Below are positions 11,991 through 23,943 of a DNA stretch of 64,000 nt, in pieces. The stretch spans positions 5,270,001-5,334,000 of the forward strand of contig NC_134983.1 of assembly GCF_050947335.1 (NCBI RefSeq), written 5' to 3'. Numbering within the stretch: the stretch's first letter is position 1; each line of letters opens with the position of its first letter. Below the pieces are notes generated by a model. That model was not told the DNA's origin. It did not search any database and saw nothing but the letters and a program-made list of their open reading frames with translations. The translations under genes and the position numbers were made by a program. Origin of the DNA: Megachile rotundata. Its lineage: Eukaryota > Arthropoda > Insecta > Hymenoptera > Megachilidae.

Positions 11991-12959
11991 ATGAAACCTT
12001 GAATATCAGAACACACATTATTCGAACGCTATTATCGATGTTCATCAACCTGGTTCCTTAGTACTCTTTGAATTCATCTTTATCCCCTGATATTTTTCTG
12101 TTTGGCAATGAAGTTACTGATGCAGTTGCATGAACCTTGTATAAGTAAATTAATCCGAACATTCTCTTCGTTAGCACCGGTTTGGCATGTTTTCGAACTA
12201 TTTGCTATTGGATACATTCGAAACGTTCGATAGAATCAATTTGGCAGGGCACGTTAACATAAACCAAAACACAGGGAAAACTGGGGAGCTACGAACGCGG
12301 GCAAATGCATAAATAATTTTTCATGAAAACGCGGCGTGGATGCAACACTCGAAGCCTGAATGCCAACGAGATCCAATTACAGCGAACGCGGAAGTGCGAG
12401 GATAAAAAAGCGCGACGGTCCTTCACGGCGCGGCGAACGAGAGCGGAGAAATGATTTTTATGGAAACCGGCCGTGTTACAGGCGCCGCTTCCACCGGCGA
12501 ATTTGTTTCGATCCTGCACCGTCCCCGAGACCGACAAACGAGTTTCCTCCTTTAATTTGCAAAAGCAAATTTCCGGAAACCGGGTAATAAGAATCTGAGT
12601 AACCTCGATACTCTCTCGTTTCCCTTACATCGACGATATTACTCGTCAGATTGCGACCGAGGAAGCCTGCGGCCGCGAAATTTAAATCAGTTTCTACAGA
12701 AGTCAGCGGAAACCAGATGAGAACTTTAATATATTTTCTTATCATCGCGCACGGCCTATCTGACCCCCTTTCCATCCGATCTAGACACCTGCACGTACTC
12801 GTGCTCTTAAATATGGATGGAACAAAAATGCATTTTGCTGCTGGGAGAAATAGGACTAATATTAAATGGCTGATTTTCATAGATATCTTTTATTTTTATG
12901 AATGGTCGTTACATGTGAAGTGATTAGGTGACTCGTTTATGTAGAATTGGTATTCTAAC
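11991..12959. other. No confirmed gene; GC-richer block 12290-12800
   Basis: The GC-richer block contains CpG-rich sequence and overlapping frames on both strands, the longest 134 codons on the minus strand. Nothing is recognisable. It may be a conserved non-coding or regulatory segment. Confidence 0.35.
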
Positions 12960-13400
12960 ATTTTAAAAATTGAGAACTTTCTAAATTTTTAAATTCAGAA
13001 GATTCAAACCTAGTTTAATAATTTTCAGGTTAAGAATCTTTGAAATTTTATATTTAAAAATTTAATATGTATTGATATTTTCAAATTTAGAACCATAGAA
13101 ATTTATTTTTTAAATCTGAAAATTTACTATTTCAGTATTCATAAATTTTTAGATTTCTGTATTTCTAAATTACTGAAATTTTTCAATTTGAAAATTTACA
13201 AATTTTAAACTTGTAAATGTTTTACATTTCGTAGACTTCATTCTATACATAAAAAAATTTTGAAATTCGAAAATGAAGAAATGCCAGAATTTCAAATTTT
13301 CTCTCTTGGAGATGAATGTTGGAATTTAAATATTTAAAAACCATAAAAAATTGAAAATTTTTAATTAAGAAATATAGGGATGCTCAAATGTAGAAATATA
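12960..13400. repeat. Degenerate AAATTT-rich 8-10 bp repeat
   Basis: Units such as AATTTAGAACC, AAATTTTTAGATTTCTG and GAAATTTTTCAATTTG recur with loose 8-12 bp spacing. It is an old, strongly decayed member of the 8-bp family with units in both orientations. Confidence 0.6.
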
Positions 13401-14439
13401 AATTTAACAATTTTTTAAATTATTTACAAATGAGCATTGTACAAATATATAGTACTATTAATTTTAATATTATTATAATTTAAACCATTTTAATGCCATA
13501 ACATTACACATCTCTGTTCACAACACTGAAATTCAATTAACGTTTATTCTCCTATCATTTCATAATATACTCCTTTGTGAACTCTCTAAATATTCTCACT
13601 ATTTATTTCAAGATGTCTCACCAAACTTTATTAAAATTCTTCAGTTTCTTTTATGCTAAATATTCTTTGTTTAAATAAAATTCTTTCGATCATCACTAAA
13701 ATGGTTATGAAAGTCACTAAACTTTAAAAAAATTGTATCACTTATTTGGTAAAAACCAGTATTAGCAACTAAAAATATTTCATTTATATAAAAATGTAAT
13801 ATTTATTACTACAGAAAATAAACGGGGTTTAACGTGTTCCCTCGCTTACACAAACACAGAGAAAAACGGAAATTCTACCATTACTCGAACTACTTCCGCG
13901 CGCATTATTCAAATTCTTATATGCTATTTCTAACAATTACTATGCTGACATTCCGAAGCACAAGAAATCGCAGAGGCATACCAAGAACGCACGATTCCGG
14001 ACATCTCGTAATTGCAACGCGGAAGCCCATTTTCCCGCGGCGATCTAGGAAAAAGGAGAAGCGTGAAGCTGGTAACAGGCAGCCACCAGCGTTCCAGCTA
14101 AAAGCAATTAATAATCCTGTTATTAAAGATTCTCTACACGTCGGGCACGCATGCTAGCGTCCAGCTGGGCTGATTAATAGCTTAGAAGCGACGCGTCACC
14201 ACGTGCGACGCTGTTTAATTGCACGTTGTATTTGAGAGTGTCGGCCTAATGGCGCGTCTTTCTCCTTGCAAACGGGCGCAAGTAGAGAAGTTAGAGCATG
14301 GCAGCGACATACACCTCGATAGAAAAGTTTGTACCTGTTAAGTATCGTCTGTCGCAGCGTCGACAATATTCAGCGACGATCAAACAACACGGGAAATTTT
14401 GACCTGAAGTCCTAATACAGTCACTGGCCATAGAATTAG
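13401..14439. other. No gene recognised; GC-richer part 13830-14340
   Basis: AT-rich to about 13820, then a GC-richer block with a 107-codon plus-strand frame (13834-14157) that matches no known family. Possibly regulatory or conserved non-coding DNA. Confidence 0.35.
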
Positions 14440-14780
14440 AAAATTTACAAATTTGAAAATTTAGAAACATCAACTCAAACTTTTTAAGTATGAGAATTCA
14501 CAAACTTTTAAATGTTTAGATTTATAAATTAAAAAATTTGGTGATATACACATACAAATTTTCAATTATGAACAACAAGATTTATTTTAAAATTAATTAC
14601 AAAGTGAAATTAAGCAATTTAGACATTTGGAAATATCAAGTTTTTTAATTAAGGAAACGTCCAAATACAAAAGACCAGGAAATTGAAACATTCAATAATT
14701 CAAAAATTTAAGAATTTAAGAGTATATAAATTCCGACCAAAATCCGCAACCTTATAAATTTAAAAGTATCAAATCCCCTG
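14440..14780. repeat. Degenerate 8-10 bp repeat (AATTTRGA-like)
   Basis: Units such as GAAAATTTACAAATTTG, AAAATTTAGAAAC and TTCAAAAATTTAAGAATTTAA follow each other at about 8-10 bp. Same orientation as the array at 4147. Confidence 0.65.
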
Positions 14781-16350
14781 TAACGTGTTTCCACATAAAC
14801 CAAACGCCGTCCAACTGTTGTATCAATCAACATTCAAAGCGAAATAATATTTTGATTCCTAGAATACTGTCTCTGTAATATTACTGTACGTAGATCGAAC
14901 GGATTAAACCGGCATATCGCATCGCCGACCTGGTTTGTGCTACATAACCCCAACAAACTATTTCAAGCGTGTTTCCGTTTCGGAGAATCATACAACAGCA
15001 ACAAAAATATCGCTGTTTGTTCCTTTAGTGGATACATACCCTGCCGCGAACAAGCAAGGTCAAATCGAAGCTATCTGAGGCGACAACGAAGAGCAGGAGG
15101 GATAGGTAATCGTGAATTAGCATGACAATGGTGCGGCGTGGGTCACACCGCTCAAGATAAGCAGCAATTTATGGGAAGAGGTATAGGCTGGGTGAGCAGC
15201 TCGTCCACCTTATTACACACTTACCCCTGCAGGATGTAAACGGATTAGATGTCATCATCGTTTTCGAGAGTGGCTGTCGGCCTGATGCATCGTAATTGTG
15301 CGGTTAGCCTTCACTGTTTGGAGATCGGAGATGAACGGTAATCGTTGGCGAAATACCTGCGTGATTTGTTCAATTTGGACACCGACTGCAGTATGACCCA
15401 TATGTCATATTGAAACAAAAGTTTGAAGAAGGAATGTAATTAACTACAGAACTGTACTGCATTTTAGAGTGTTGTTTTATTCATGAATCGACGCTGTGCG
15501 CGGCTGCTTCGACGTAGTTTTGTAACTACTATTGTAACAGAAATGTAAGCTATCAAATGTAAGTCTTATATGAGAGAGAAAGCTAAATATAAGGTTTTGA
15601 TTAAATTCCTAAATTAGTAAGTCAATTTATGAATTTTCTAAATTTATAAATTTATAATTATACTAATATGCAATAACCTAATGAAGCATTTGATGTTATA
15701 AAAATAACTAAGTTCCATTGAATATCATCATAATACGTAACTAATATAACAGAATGTACTTATAATTCAATAATACAACATAGATAAATGATCAATTGGA
15801 ATGAAAATGTCAAAAAGAAAATATCCCTAATGGTCGATGCCTCGATAATTTAGTACGACTAACTACGGTTCATCAGCCATACACCCGACTAAACTGGCAA
15901 TCGAAAAATGAGAAAAGAAAAAGCGGAACAAATTTTCATGAAAGCTCTCTAACCATTCACGCAATCATTCCGCGATTTGCGTAAATCGATACAATTACGC
16001 GAGCGAATAGCAACAATTCCGTGTCCGTTGGACGAGATAAAAATTGGAAATCGTCAAATATCAACCGCGAATCTCGCTGGTCGATAGTTCTTTTATTAGC
16101 GTTCTCCTATCGTTCACAATGACTCTCTCAATCATCGATCCATCGGCAGAGAGACGAATACAGAGAGACACAGAGCAAGCTAGGGCTCTGTAATCCCGAC
16201 TGGAAACGGTGCAGATAATAATAGAGCTATAAAACGCTCCTCACAATAATTGGTACATTGTAATCTCTCCGCGTTAGCCGTTCGGAACACCTCACTAATC
16301 GCTCGTAATCAATCCCCTGATTGCTGCCGCTTATATCACCGGTGTTGTCG
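14781..16350. other. No gene recognised
   Basis: Mixed composition, with GC-richer parts at 14880-15390 and 15900-16200. No frame of recognisable content and no repeat with matched ends. Confidence 0.4.
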
Positions 16351-16557
16351 CTACGTCTTCCTGGATGCAGCTGCACCGGTGCAGCTGCAGTTCGTACGCT
16401 GCATGGCCAGTACAACGGCCAAATTATGCGCTGCCTCCAGTGTTTCGTCGAAACTGTACGATAATGAACTACCGTCATCGGAAGATGCATTCTGACTTCC
16501 CAAAATGGACGAACGATCCTGCATGCAGGGGAGATCGATCGTGAGTGATGAATCCAC
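16351..16557 (-). CDS. Possible terminal coding exon, function unknown
   Basis: A minus-strand frame ends at a stop near 16351 after an SCTGAAASRKT-like C-terminus. Its residue mix (Ser/Asp-rich, then an FDETLEAAHNLAVVLAMQ stretch) is more protein-like than most frames here. A plausible 3' splice site, CTCCCCTGCATGCAG, lies just inside the 5' end (near 16520), which would make this a last exon of about 55 codons. Against it, the opposite strand and another minus frame are also open over the same bases, as expected of stop-poor GC-richer DNA. I cannot name a family. Confidence 0.2.
   Translation of the reverse strand: MDSSLTIDLPCMQDRSSILGSQNASSDDGSSLSYSFDETLEAAHNLAVVLAMQRTNCSCTGAAASRKT
16366..16389. 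promoter_or_regulatory. 24-bp perfect palindrome with two CAGCTG E-boxes
   Basis: The sequence is identical to its reverse complement over 24 bases, centred on ACCGGT, with a CAGCTG (E-box) in each half. Symmetric E-boxes are bound by bHLH factors in animals, so a regulatory site is conceivable. It also lies inside a possible reading frame, and function is inference only. Confidence 0.35.
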
Positions 16558-16883
16558 GTGGATTGCTCATGGCGATATCATTCAACGATTCACTATTATT
16601 TCAAATAATCTTACCAGATGCTACCAGTTCCTTCATCGACGGTTTTCCCACAAATTTAACGATTACCGTTGGTTATACGCAAGAGTATTATACACCATTT
16701 TGTAAAACTTAATCACGCTGTGTTTGTATGTAAGAACATTACAGTGCGTATCATGAGCAAACTCTTTTCTTTTCATTAATCTAAATTGTCGTTTGAAAAT
16801 TATGGCAAACACTCTTTAAACACTAATGGATATTTAATATTCATTAGATATTTTATTTCCAAAGTTTCGTGCTACATAAAATT

Positions 16884-17016
16884 CAGGATAACGTGGCTAA
16901 GATGAAAGAGACGCGGTACACAAGATGGCTGCTGGTCATCACGTGACCCTGTTGCGCGCTCAATTCAAATATCACGTACAGTATGACACCGCGCCTCTTT
17001 TATCTTGGTCACCCTG
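16884..17016. mobile_element. 133-bp MITE with ~28-bp terminal inverted repeats
   Basis: The left end reads CAGGATAACGTGGCTAAGAT and the right end, reverse-complemented, CAGGGTGACCAAGATAAAAG. They align through GAGRCGCGGT with a 5-bp indel. The right flank is TA and the left TT, consistent with a mutated TA target duplication of a Tc1/mariner-type element. There is no coding capacity, and the interior is GC-richer than its surroundings. Confidence 0.75.
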
Positions 17017-18246
17017 TAAATGAAACTTGGATCGGTTACATTGAAAATATAACGGGTTGGTATATTTACTCAACGCGTTGTTTATACCTCTTTGTCTAAA
17101 TAGTATTAATAAGTATCAAGCAATAAATTATAGTACAACAAAATATCAGTGTAAGATTATTTCACAAGAAAATATAAAAACCTAGAAAATAAAATAAATC
17201 CTAAAATCGAAAAACAGGTGAAATTCAATGTCAAAAGCATTACAACAGTCATCTGTAAAACAGTTAATCCACGATTATTTTTCTAATCTGTCGAACGAAT
17301 TTTCATGTCGACTTTCAATGGCAATATTTTTTTTGTCGAATTCACGTCACATTAAATGACACAGAACCCGAGTCCTTCATTCGAAAACGATTCTACGGTC
17401 GCCCATTTCAATCGATCAAACGTACCGGCACAATATCCCTTTCAAATTTTCATAGCGGCTCGCTCGTTCGGCGAAACACAAATGAAAACGTGCAAACTCT
17501 ACGTCGTGGCTCGCTTTTAATTCCGCCATTCAATTTCTCTTCGTCGGGCGAGCACGATCTTCGTAAACATGCATAAATATTTTCATTGCAACGGTGACGT
17601 CAATAGAGAAGCAACCATTCGATTACGATCAGGGCTGGTAATTTAATCTGTACGAATCCGCGTAAATTGCAGAAAATTCATGCTCGCCCGGCGCCGGCTT
17701 TATTAATTGGCGAATTTATAACCTAACGTGCTTTGGGTTTTTGAAAAAGGCCAACGCGTTTCGAAAACAGCCTGACGCCAAATTAGGAGGTTCGACATGG
17801 TCATCGATTTCAGGCAATTGGACCGTTAATTTTGAAAGTGCTATAATCCAATTTTTAAAAAAAATATCACGTAATTTGTGCTTAATTTAGTGTACGGTTT
17901 TTATTTAAATTAGTTGATATTTAATATCTTAAAAAATGACAAAACTTTGTTCCATTCAAAATTGTATAAAAGAAATTGTAGCTTTTGTTATAGATATTTC
18001 AGCAATTAGTATAAAATAGCAGTCGAAAACGGATATTTAAAAAATATCGATATATTTTTTAAAATAATCTGTTTATAAAGAAAACAGAATATATTTTTTC
18101 TAAATTAAAGGAGAAGATATGTAAGTATAACAAAAGAGTTTGCTGATTTATTTTATATCTGGTTCGGAACAAAGTATCCCTTTCGTGCCATTATTCTTTT
18201 ACATATCGATATTATAGTTTATTTTATCTCTTATTTATTTAATTTA
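17017..18246. other. No gene; GC-richer block 17360-17790 with a CRE-like site
   Basis: The block at 17360-17790 is CpG-rich and contains the palindromic TGACGTCA (17595-17602), the consensus for CREB/ATF binding. It could be a regulatory element, but nothing else supports that. The rest is AT-rich and featureless. Confidence 0.35.
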
Positions 18247-18261
18247 CAGTTACTCGATTTA

Positions 18262-18471
18262 ATATTCGGACACTATGGTATTTACGAAATTAAAGCTTTA
18301 TATATTTACTTGCAATGTGATTATCGAATTTTCTGATCCGTAATGAGTTCAAGCACATATTCTAGTTTACAAATATGTAAAATTAAATACTTTATTTTTT
18401 ATTGTTTTCTACATAATAAATCATAAATGAAATTAGACCTGATATCGGTGTCGAAAAAATATTCGGACACT
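18262..18471. repeat. Paired direct repeats inside the Tc1-like terminal repeat
   Basis: ATATTCGGACACT at 18262-18274 and at 18459-18471, in direct orientation about 197 bp apart, with a similar TATTAC context after each. In IR/DR-type Tc1 elements such repeats are transposase binding sites. The matching pair expected at the other end is absent. Confidence 0.7.
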
Positions 18472-18539
18472 TAATATTACATAAAGTTTTTTCTTATTTA
18501 GAGTGTATGTGACAACAAAGTTATAAGTTTAATATTAAT

Positions 18540-19085
18540 TTAATATTTGTTGGGACATCCCTTTTGTCTCATGACGTGTTGCAAACGTGTTGGTATGTTT
18601 GAAATTATTTTATTTAAATAAGTTTGAGTGATGCGTTTCCACTCTACCGTCAGTCGCATTTTTTAATTCGTCTTTTGTTCCTATAGGGGTGGTCTTAACA
18701 TTACGATCCAATAAGTCCCATAGATTTTCAATTGGATTTAAATCTGGTGATTGTGGTGGAGGATGGAGCACTTTCGGACAAGCATATAATAAATATTCCT
18801 GAACTATCCTCGATTTGTGTTTCGGATCGTTATCCTGGTAAAACTTAAAACTGTCGCGTATACCCATATTCGTTGCATTTTTTAATAAATTTTTTATTAA
18901 TGTGTCTAAATATTTGTTCTTGTCCATAATATGTTCAATAAAAACCAGCCCCCCTACTCCAACATTAAAAATGCAGCCCCATACCATCAAGCCTCCACTA
19001 CCGTGTTTCATCGTCGGCCTCATGTTACTTATTTTTAATTGTTCATTCGGTTTACGTCACACTAATTTTCATCTGTTAAGTCAAT
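18540..19085 (-). pseudogene. Tc1-like DDE transposase, C-terminal half, decayed
   Basis: This is the catalytic part of a cut-and-paste transposase. Going 5' to 3' on the minus strand there is a degraded first-Asp motif (LTDEN, about 19071), then in-frame stops and a frameshift before the block starting RPTMKHGSGGLMVWGC. Next come FYQDNDPKHKS (second Asp) and PPQSPDLNPIENLW (Glu). The second Asp (of QD) and the Glu are separated by 34 residues, the DD34E spacing of Tc1. A frameshift near 18650 moves the true C-terminus (ending GCPTKY, stop at 18540-18542) into another frame. A TGG codon before the main block has become TGA. Not functional. Confidence 0.85.
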
Positions 19086-20984
19086 TTCATGTTACTGGGT
19101 GTAACATGATTCGTATTAATTGTACCATTCGAATGAAATAATCTGTATTTTAATGTAAACGATTGTAATATACAATAGACAATTTTATTTTATTTTAATG
19201 AATTTACTGAAGAATCTTCAAAAGTCTATATTTTTGTCGTAGTTGATGATATTGACAAAAATGAATCTGGAAGTAATTCAAAAATTATTGTAATCAAAAT
19301 ATATTCAGATATAAAATAAAATATTACTTAATTTCATTGACAAATAATAAATTAATCCAGAAAAAATTTCATATTCAAACAAATCAACACAACTTACAAA
19401 AATTGGATAAAATTATTTCAAACAATTCAATTGTTCACTTCATCAGCAGTCGAATCACTGCCGCTACAAATAAATGCTTCATATAACTAAATTGATTCTT
19501 CTGCGGCTTCAGGTTTCGCATAACACAAACTAAATAAATTACTTTAATTTTCAACTTTGTAGCAGTAAAACTAGAAATCAGATTTCGTAAAGAGATATCA
19601 AATTGAAGGACCATATCATCTCTTCCTCTACATAAATACAACATAAACATAAATTGGGGAAATTAAATGAGATTAAATAAGGGATGAAATAATTTCTTAA
19701 ATGAGCATTCGTTGAATTACTTTGCGGAAATGTAAATGTAATTGCTTGGATGGAAGAACGGTCTCGGGACTCCTACCAGATCTCTTTTGCATAAAGTGCT
19801 TAATTAAATTTTCCATCTTTTCTACATTCTCTTAAATTACATTGCAGTATCTTCGAAATTGACAGAATTATAAAAACCTTTGGCAATCGTTTGTCGTATA
19901 GTAGGCTCATGTTATATCGTCACATTAACAATTCTCTCTTGTTATTTCAACAATTCTAGTTTTGATAAGTCCTCATAAAAAATAATTTACTATATTATCC
20001 TTTAAAATAATTTTTCAAAAGACTATTATTTATATTCGATTCACATATAAAACAGAAGAAAAAAATTCACTATGTATAAAATACATCTAGCTTTATTATA
20101 AATTGTAGCACAAAAGATATCAGGTCATAAAATTATAGATTTAAAGGTACTTTTCTTGAAACTGAGTTTTGATAATAAGCTCCATTTTGTATTCAGCGGA
20201 ATACTTAATCGTTTTGACATAACTATAATTTACAACCAGTAGTATTCGAATTATTTTTAACAGTGTAAATTGTTCGTTCATCACTTATTAATAAGAGATA
20301 TACATAAGATAAGGATAAGCTAATGATAGATAAAGATAATGTAAAAGTAATATATCATTTGACAGAAGTTTTAATAGAAAAGAAATTTGTAGTTCAGTTT
20401 TTTTGAATTAGTGTATACATAATGTTGCAAACATGCACCTAATATGAAAGCATAATCTCGTCATATTAAGAGTTTTATCAATCTATGTCAATTTATCATA
20501 TGAACGTTGAATACCTGCTCAGTAATTCAAGGTAAAATCTTAACGACTGCGATGGTTATCTCACAAATTATAGACATCGTCCCCATTAATTTCTGTAATT
20601 AAAAACTTCGCGGACAGCTATAAATTACGATGGAGGTCACTAGCTAGCTTTAAAACGAAATTCTATCCGACAATTTGCATTTTTCGAAGAATATTACAGT
20701 TCTTATTTCTGCGGGATTATACTGCTTTTAAACTTATAGATAATGTATATTCGATTACATTAATCACGGTAACAAATGAGTGAATGATATTAATCTTTAA
20801 TATTAAAAGTCTTTCCAATAGTGACACTTGATGATATAGGAGACTCTTGTTATATTGCCACTTTTCACTTTTACGTACACTAAACTGTATCGAACTTCAC
20901 TATCTGAAATACTACAATTTTTTAGTCATACTATAATAATAAAAATTAAAAAATTCGCAAATTTTGGACATTAAAAAATGTAGA
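19086..20984. other. AT-rich, no gene recognised
   Basis: Short AT-driven frames only. No transposase remnant could be followed upstream of the Tc1-like relic. Confidence 0.5.
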
Positions 20985-21130
20985 TATTTAACAAATTTGT
21001 AGACCTGAAAATTTGAGAATTTAGGGATTCGGGAACATTGAATTTTCGGAAACTTGGAAATTTGAAAATTTAGCAATTTAGAATTGGAAATTTCGAAGTT
21101 CGAAAATCTAGATTTTTAGAAATTTAGAAA
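20985..21130. repeat. Degenerate 8-10 bp repeat (AATTTRGA-like)
   Basis: GAAAATTTGAGAATTTAGG, GGAAATTTGAAAATTTAGC and GAAATTTAGAAATTTC-like units follow closely. Same orientation as the array at 4147, but decayed. Confidence 0.65.
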
Positions 21131-21620
21131 TTTCAATTAAGGAAGAAAAAAGTCTGAAATTAAATTTCTTTAAAAATGAGTCATATGAATAAAATTTATT
21201 TTACATTTTTGCCTTAATTTTTCACAAATATTTATCCGTTTTTTGTACATTCGTGAGTTAGTAAGATCCCACTCACAAATCGTTATAAGACCTTAAAATG
21301 AACAAATTCCGACAGTGTCCACAGTCTTATCAAAGCACCCTATATCAAACGTGTAAGTTCACGAACCGTTATGTTTCTCGATATGATATTGTAAATCGTG
21401 AAGCGAGTGGAAATTATGACACGCCTGGAGGAGTATTCATGCCATAGATTCTACAGCATCGATCGAATATACGTGAAGTGCATCTCGGATGCAACCGAGA
21501 TTCTGGTTGCGTGCATAAATTCTCTATTTTTTTTATATGCTATGTACGAGAAGTCCTTTTTATGCAAAAATGTCCGTCGCAAACTTTATTTTAAATAATA
21601 CTATCAGATAAATTTGCCAC
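21131..21620. other. No gene recognised
   Basis: AT-rich with a slightly GC-richer patch near 21360-21520 that has a 66-codon frame of no recognisable family. Confidence 0.4.
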
Positions 21621-21745
21621 TATAATAAAATAAAATGAAATAAAGTAGAACAAGATAAAATAAAATAAAGTAGAATAAGATAAAATAAAATAAAATAAAG
21701 TAGAATAATATAAAGTAAAATAAAGCAAAATAAGGTAAAATAAAA
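21621..21745. repeat. AAAAT/AAAGT pentamer microsatellite
   Basis: Runs of ATAAA and ATAAAGTAG-type units make an A-rich low-complexity tract of about 125 bp. On the minus strand it gives a Tyr/Phe/Leu-rich spurious frame. Confidence 0.85.
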
Positions 21746-23880
21746 ATGTTGAGTACATTATTTTTAAAAGCCTCAAGAGAGTAACTAACAAAATTTCTTT
21801 CCTAATAAAGATTTATTAAAAAATGAATTTTCTTCTCAAACAATTACTAAAAAATTTATTTTCTTTCCAAACAGAGAATTACTAAAAAAAAAAAAAAATG
21901 AATTTTCTTCTATAGTAATGAAAATAAAATATCGGAAAATGTCTACTATTATCGCTATAGAAAAATGAATTTTTCACGTATATTTGTGCAACGACCATCG
22001 AGTAATTAACAAAAAAAAATTCCTCCGAGCTTAACATATTAAGATAATTGAATTTGAACCAACGCGTAACTGCATTCCACGTATATTGTTACGTTCGGTC
22101 TTGTTACACGAACTTGGAAAGTTTTTGTGCCGTTGTTACTGTCGTTGTATCGGCGTGGTTCTAAAATTAATGAAACCCGTAACTCTATGGTAATGCACGG
22201 CATGGGTGAGTACACGACCTCATCGATTCATGCGGTACGTTCCAGCGTACCTGGTTTTTGTACTGTTACGGTGATACAGTGCAAAAGTTGCGAAGTTTAA
22301 TGGGAAAGACAAAAACGCGAACTTTGATCGCCTACGGGCATCCATTATTTCGATAGTGATATTTTAAGCAATTTAAGATTGCTTGATTTTTATGCCGGAA
22401 ATCTAGTATACACTTTCGGCGACATTGCAAAATTTTCACGTCATATTTAACTTGTTAACGTTTCATGTATCTTTCGTCATCAACGGTTTTAATAAATACT
22501 TGAATATCTTTGGAAATAGTTAAAATTCTTGTGAAAGTAAATTTATTATTTGAAGGTTAATTTACTGAAATGGTCGACAAATTAAACTAATTTGATATTC
22601 GATTACAATTTTATTAGGTTTACACCTGAGATCTTGGTCATATTAAGAATTTTTATCGGTTATAGATATAGTGATATTATAAATTAAATTTATATATTAT
22701 AAGTACAGTTGTACTATGAATTAAATTTATGTATTATAGATATAGTCATATTATGAATTAAATCTATGTATTATTTTGACTAAAAAAATAATGATAAATA
22801 ATCAATTGCTTATTTGCAACTAAAATTCTTCCACATGGAGCATAACTTTTCTACATAGAATTCTGATACTCAAACTATTATGACAACAGAAAGAATTAAT
22901 AAATCGTAATATTTTGTTCGATCGCTGAAAGTTGGAAAAGTCTGTCTATCTGCTGGCAGATTTACGTCAGCGGTATCCATTCGTTCGCGAATTTGTATCC
23001 TCGATATTGCGGATAAATTATCCATTGCGTTGATCAGTCATGCGCGAAATTCACCGAGATATGTAGCATAGCGAATGGAACGTGTGCATGCCTCAGGCAT
23101 ATCATTGGGCTTCAGGAATGGCAGTGTATTCCTTTCGGATATAACATTCGAGAATGTCCGCGTATATCCTTCTATTCTGCCACTTCATCCGTGTAATTTG
23201 AATGGGATACCGGGACGTGTTTCATCTTAGTTAACGGCGTACCAATACCTGGACGCGTATCCAGGACTCCTCGAAATTTGCATCGCCAGAATGGACCCGA
23301 GCGATCGGTAACCATTGTGCGTTTACCTCTTCGAGCTTCAAACGCTACTAGCATCGAATATTCTGTACTGTTTGCGACTGTAATGGTACGAATTTGGGAA
23401 TGTGTGGATGAAAGAGAATTACAGCGTTACAATGCGCTCATTTGACGCAATAATCGCATCAACCAGAAAGTGACAATTTTATGAAAACAAGTTCAAATAT
23501 CATAGAGAACTTTCTAATGAGAGTATGAGAGTGTGACATAACTCTCAACAAGCAACATTTTTTAATGGACTATTATTCATATCAGAAGTACCTATTGATG
23601 TGGCAACTGCTAACAAATTTTTAAAAGGTTAAATGTCAAGGAAACAATTTATTGCGAATATCTCGTAATCTGTCAATTCCACGACAAAAATGATTAGCAT
23701 GAAACTTGTAGCTTAGGAAATTCTTTATAAAAATGGTTTCATAACATTTTTCGTGGTGTACACCGTTTTTGAAATAACATCATGTGAATGTATAGGTGAT
23801 GATTATTTCACTATGGCATCCCTATGGCGTCCACTTAATAGGGATGGATAAGGAATGACATCTTGGAACCGATTTTAATT
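21746..23880. other. No gene recognised
   Basis: AT-rich, with GC-richer patches at 22060-22330 and 22920-23400. No supported feature. A poly-A run lies near 21885. Confidence 0.4.
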
Positions 23881-23883
23881 CTG

Positions 23884-23943
23884 TTTATATTTACATTTAC
23901 ATTCATATGTATATTTACATTTACCTTTACATTTACATTTATA
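23884..23943. repeat. (TTTACA)n hexamer microsatellite
   Basis: Imperfect repeats of TTTACA/TTTACATATT over about 60 bp with single-base interruptions. Non-coding. Confidence 0.8.

Larger units (their letters stand above)
18247..19085 (-). mobile_element. 5'-truncated Tc1-like transposon
   Basis: The 3' end (low coordinate) begins CAGTTACTCG directly after TA at 18245-18246. The 13-mer ATATTCGGACACT occurs at 18262 and again at 18459 in the same orientation, matching the inverted-repeat/direct-repeat ends of many Tc1-like elements. Inside lies a decayed transposase on the minus strand. The recognisable coding sequence stops near the first catalytic Asp motif (about 19071), so the N-terminal DNA-binding half and the other terminal repeat are missing. 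It cannot move on its own. Confidence 0.8.

Noticed and set aside
12476..12880. 134-codon minus-strand frame with a hydrophobic, signal-peptide-like N-terminus
   Set aside because: Only the first 20 or so residues look like a signal sequence. No family resemblance, no cysteine pattern, and a plus-strand frame is open over the same GC-richer DNA.
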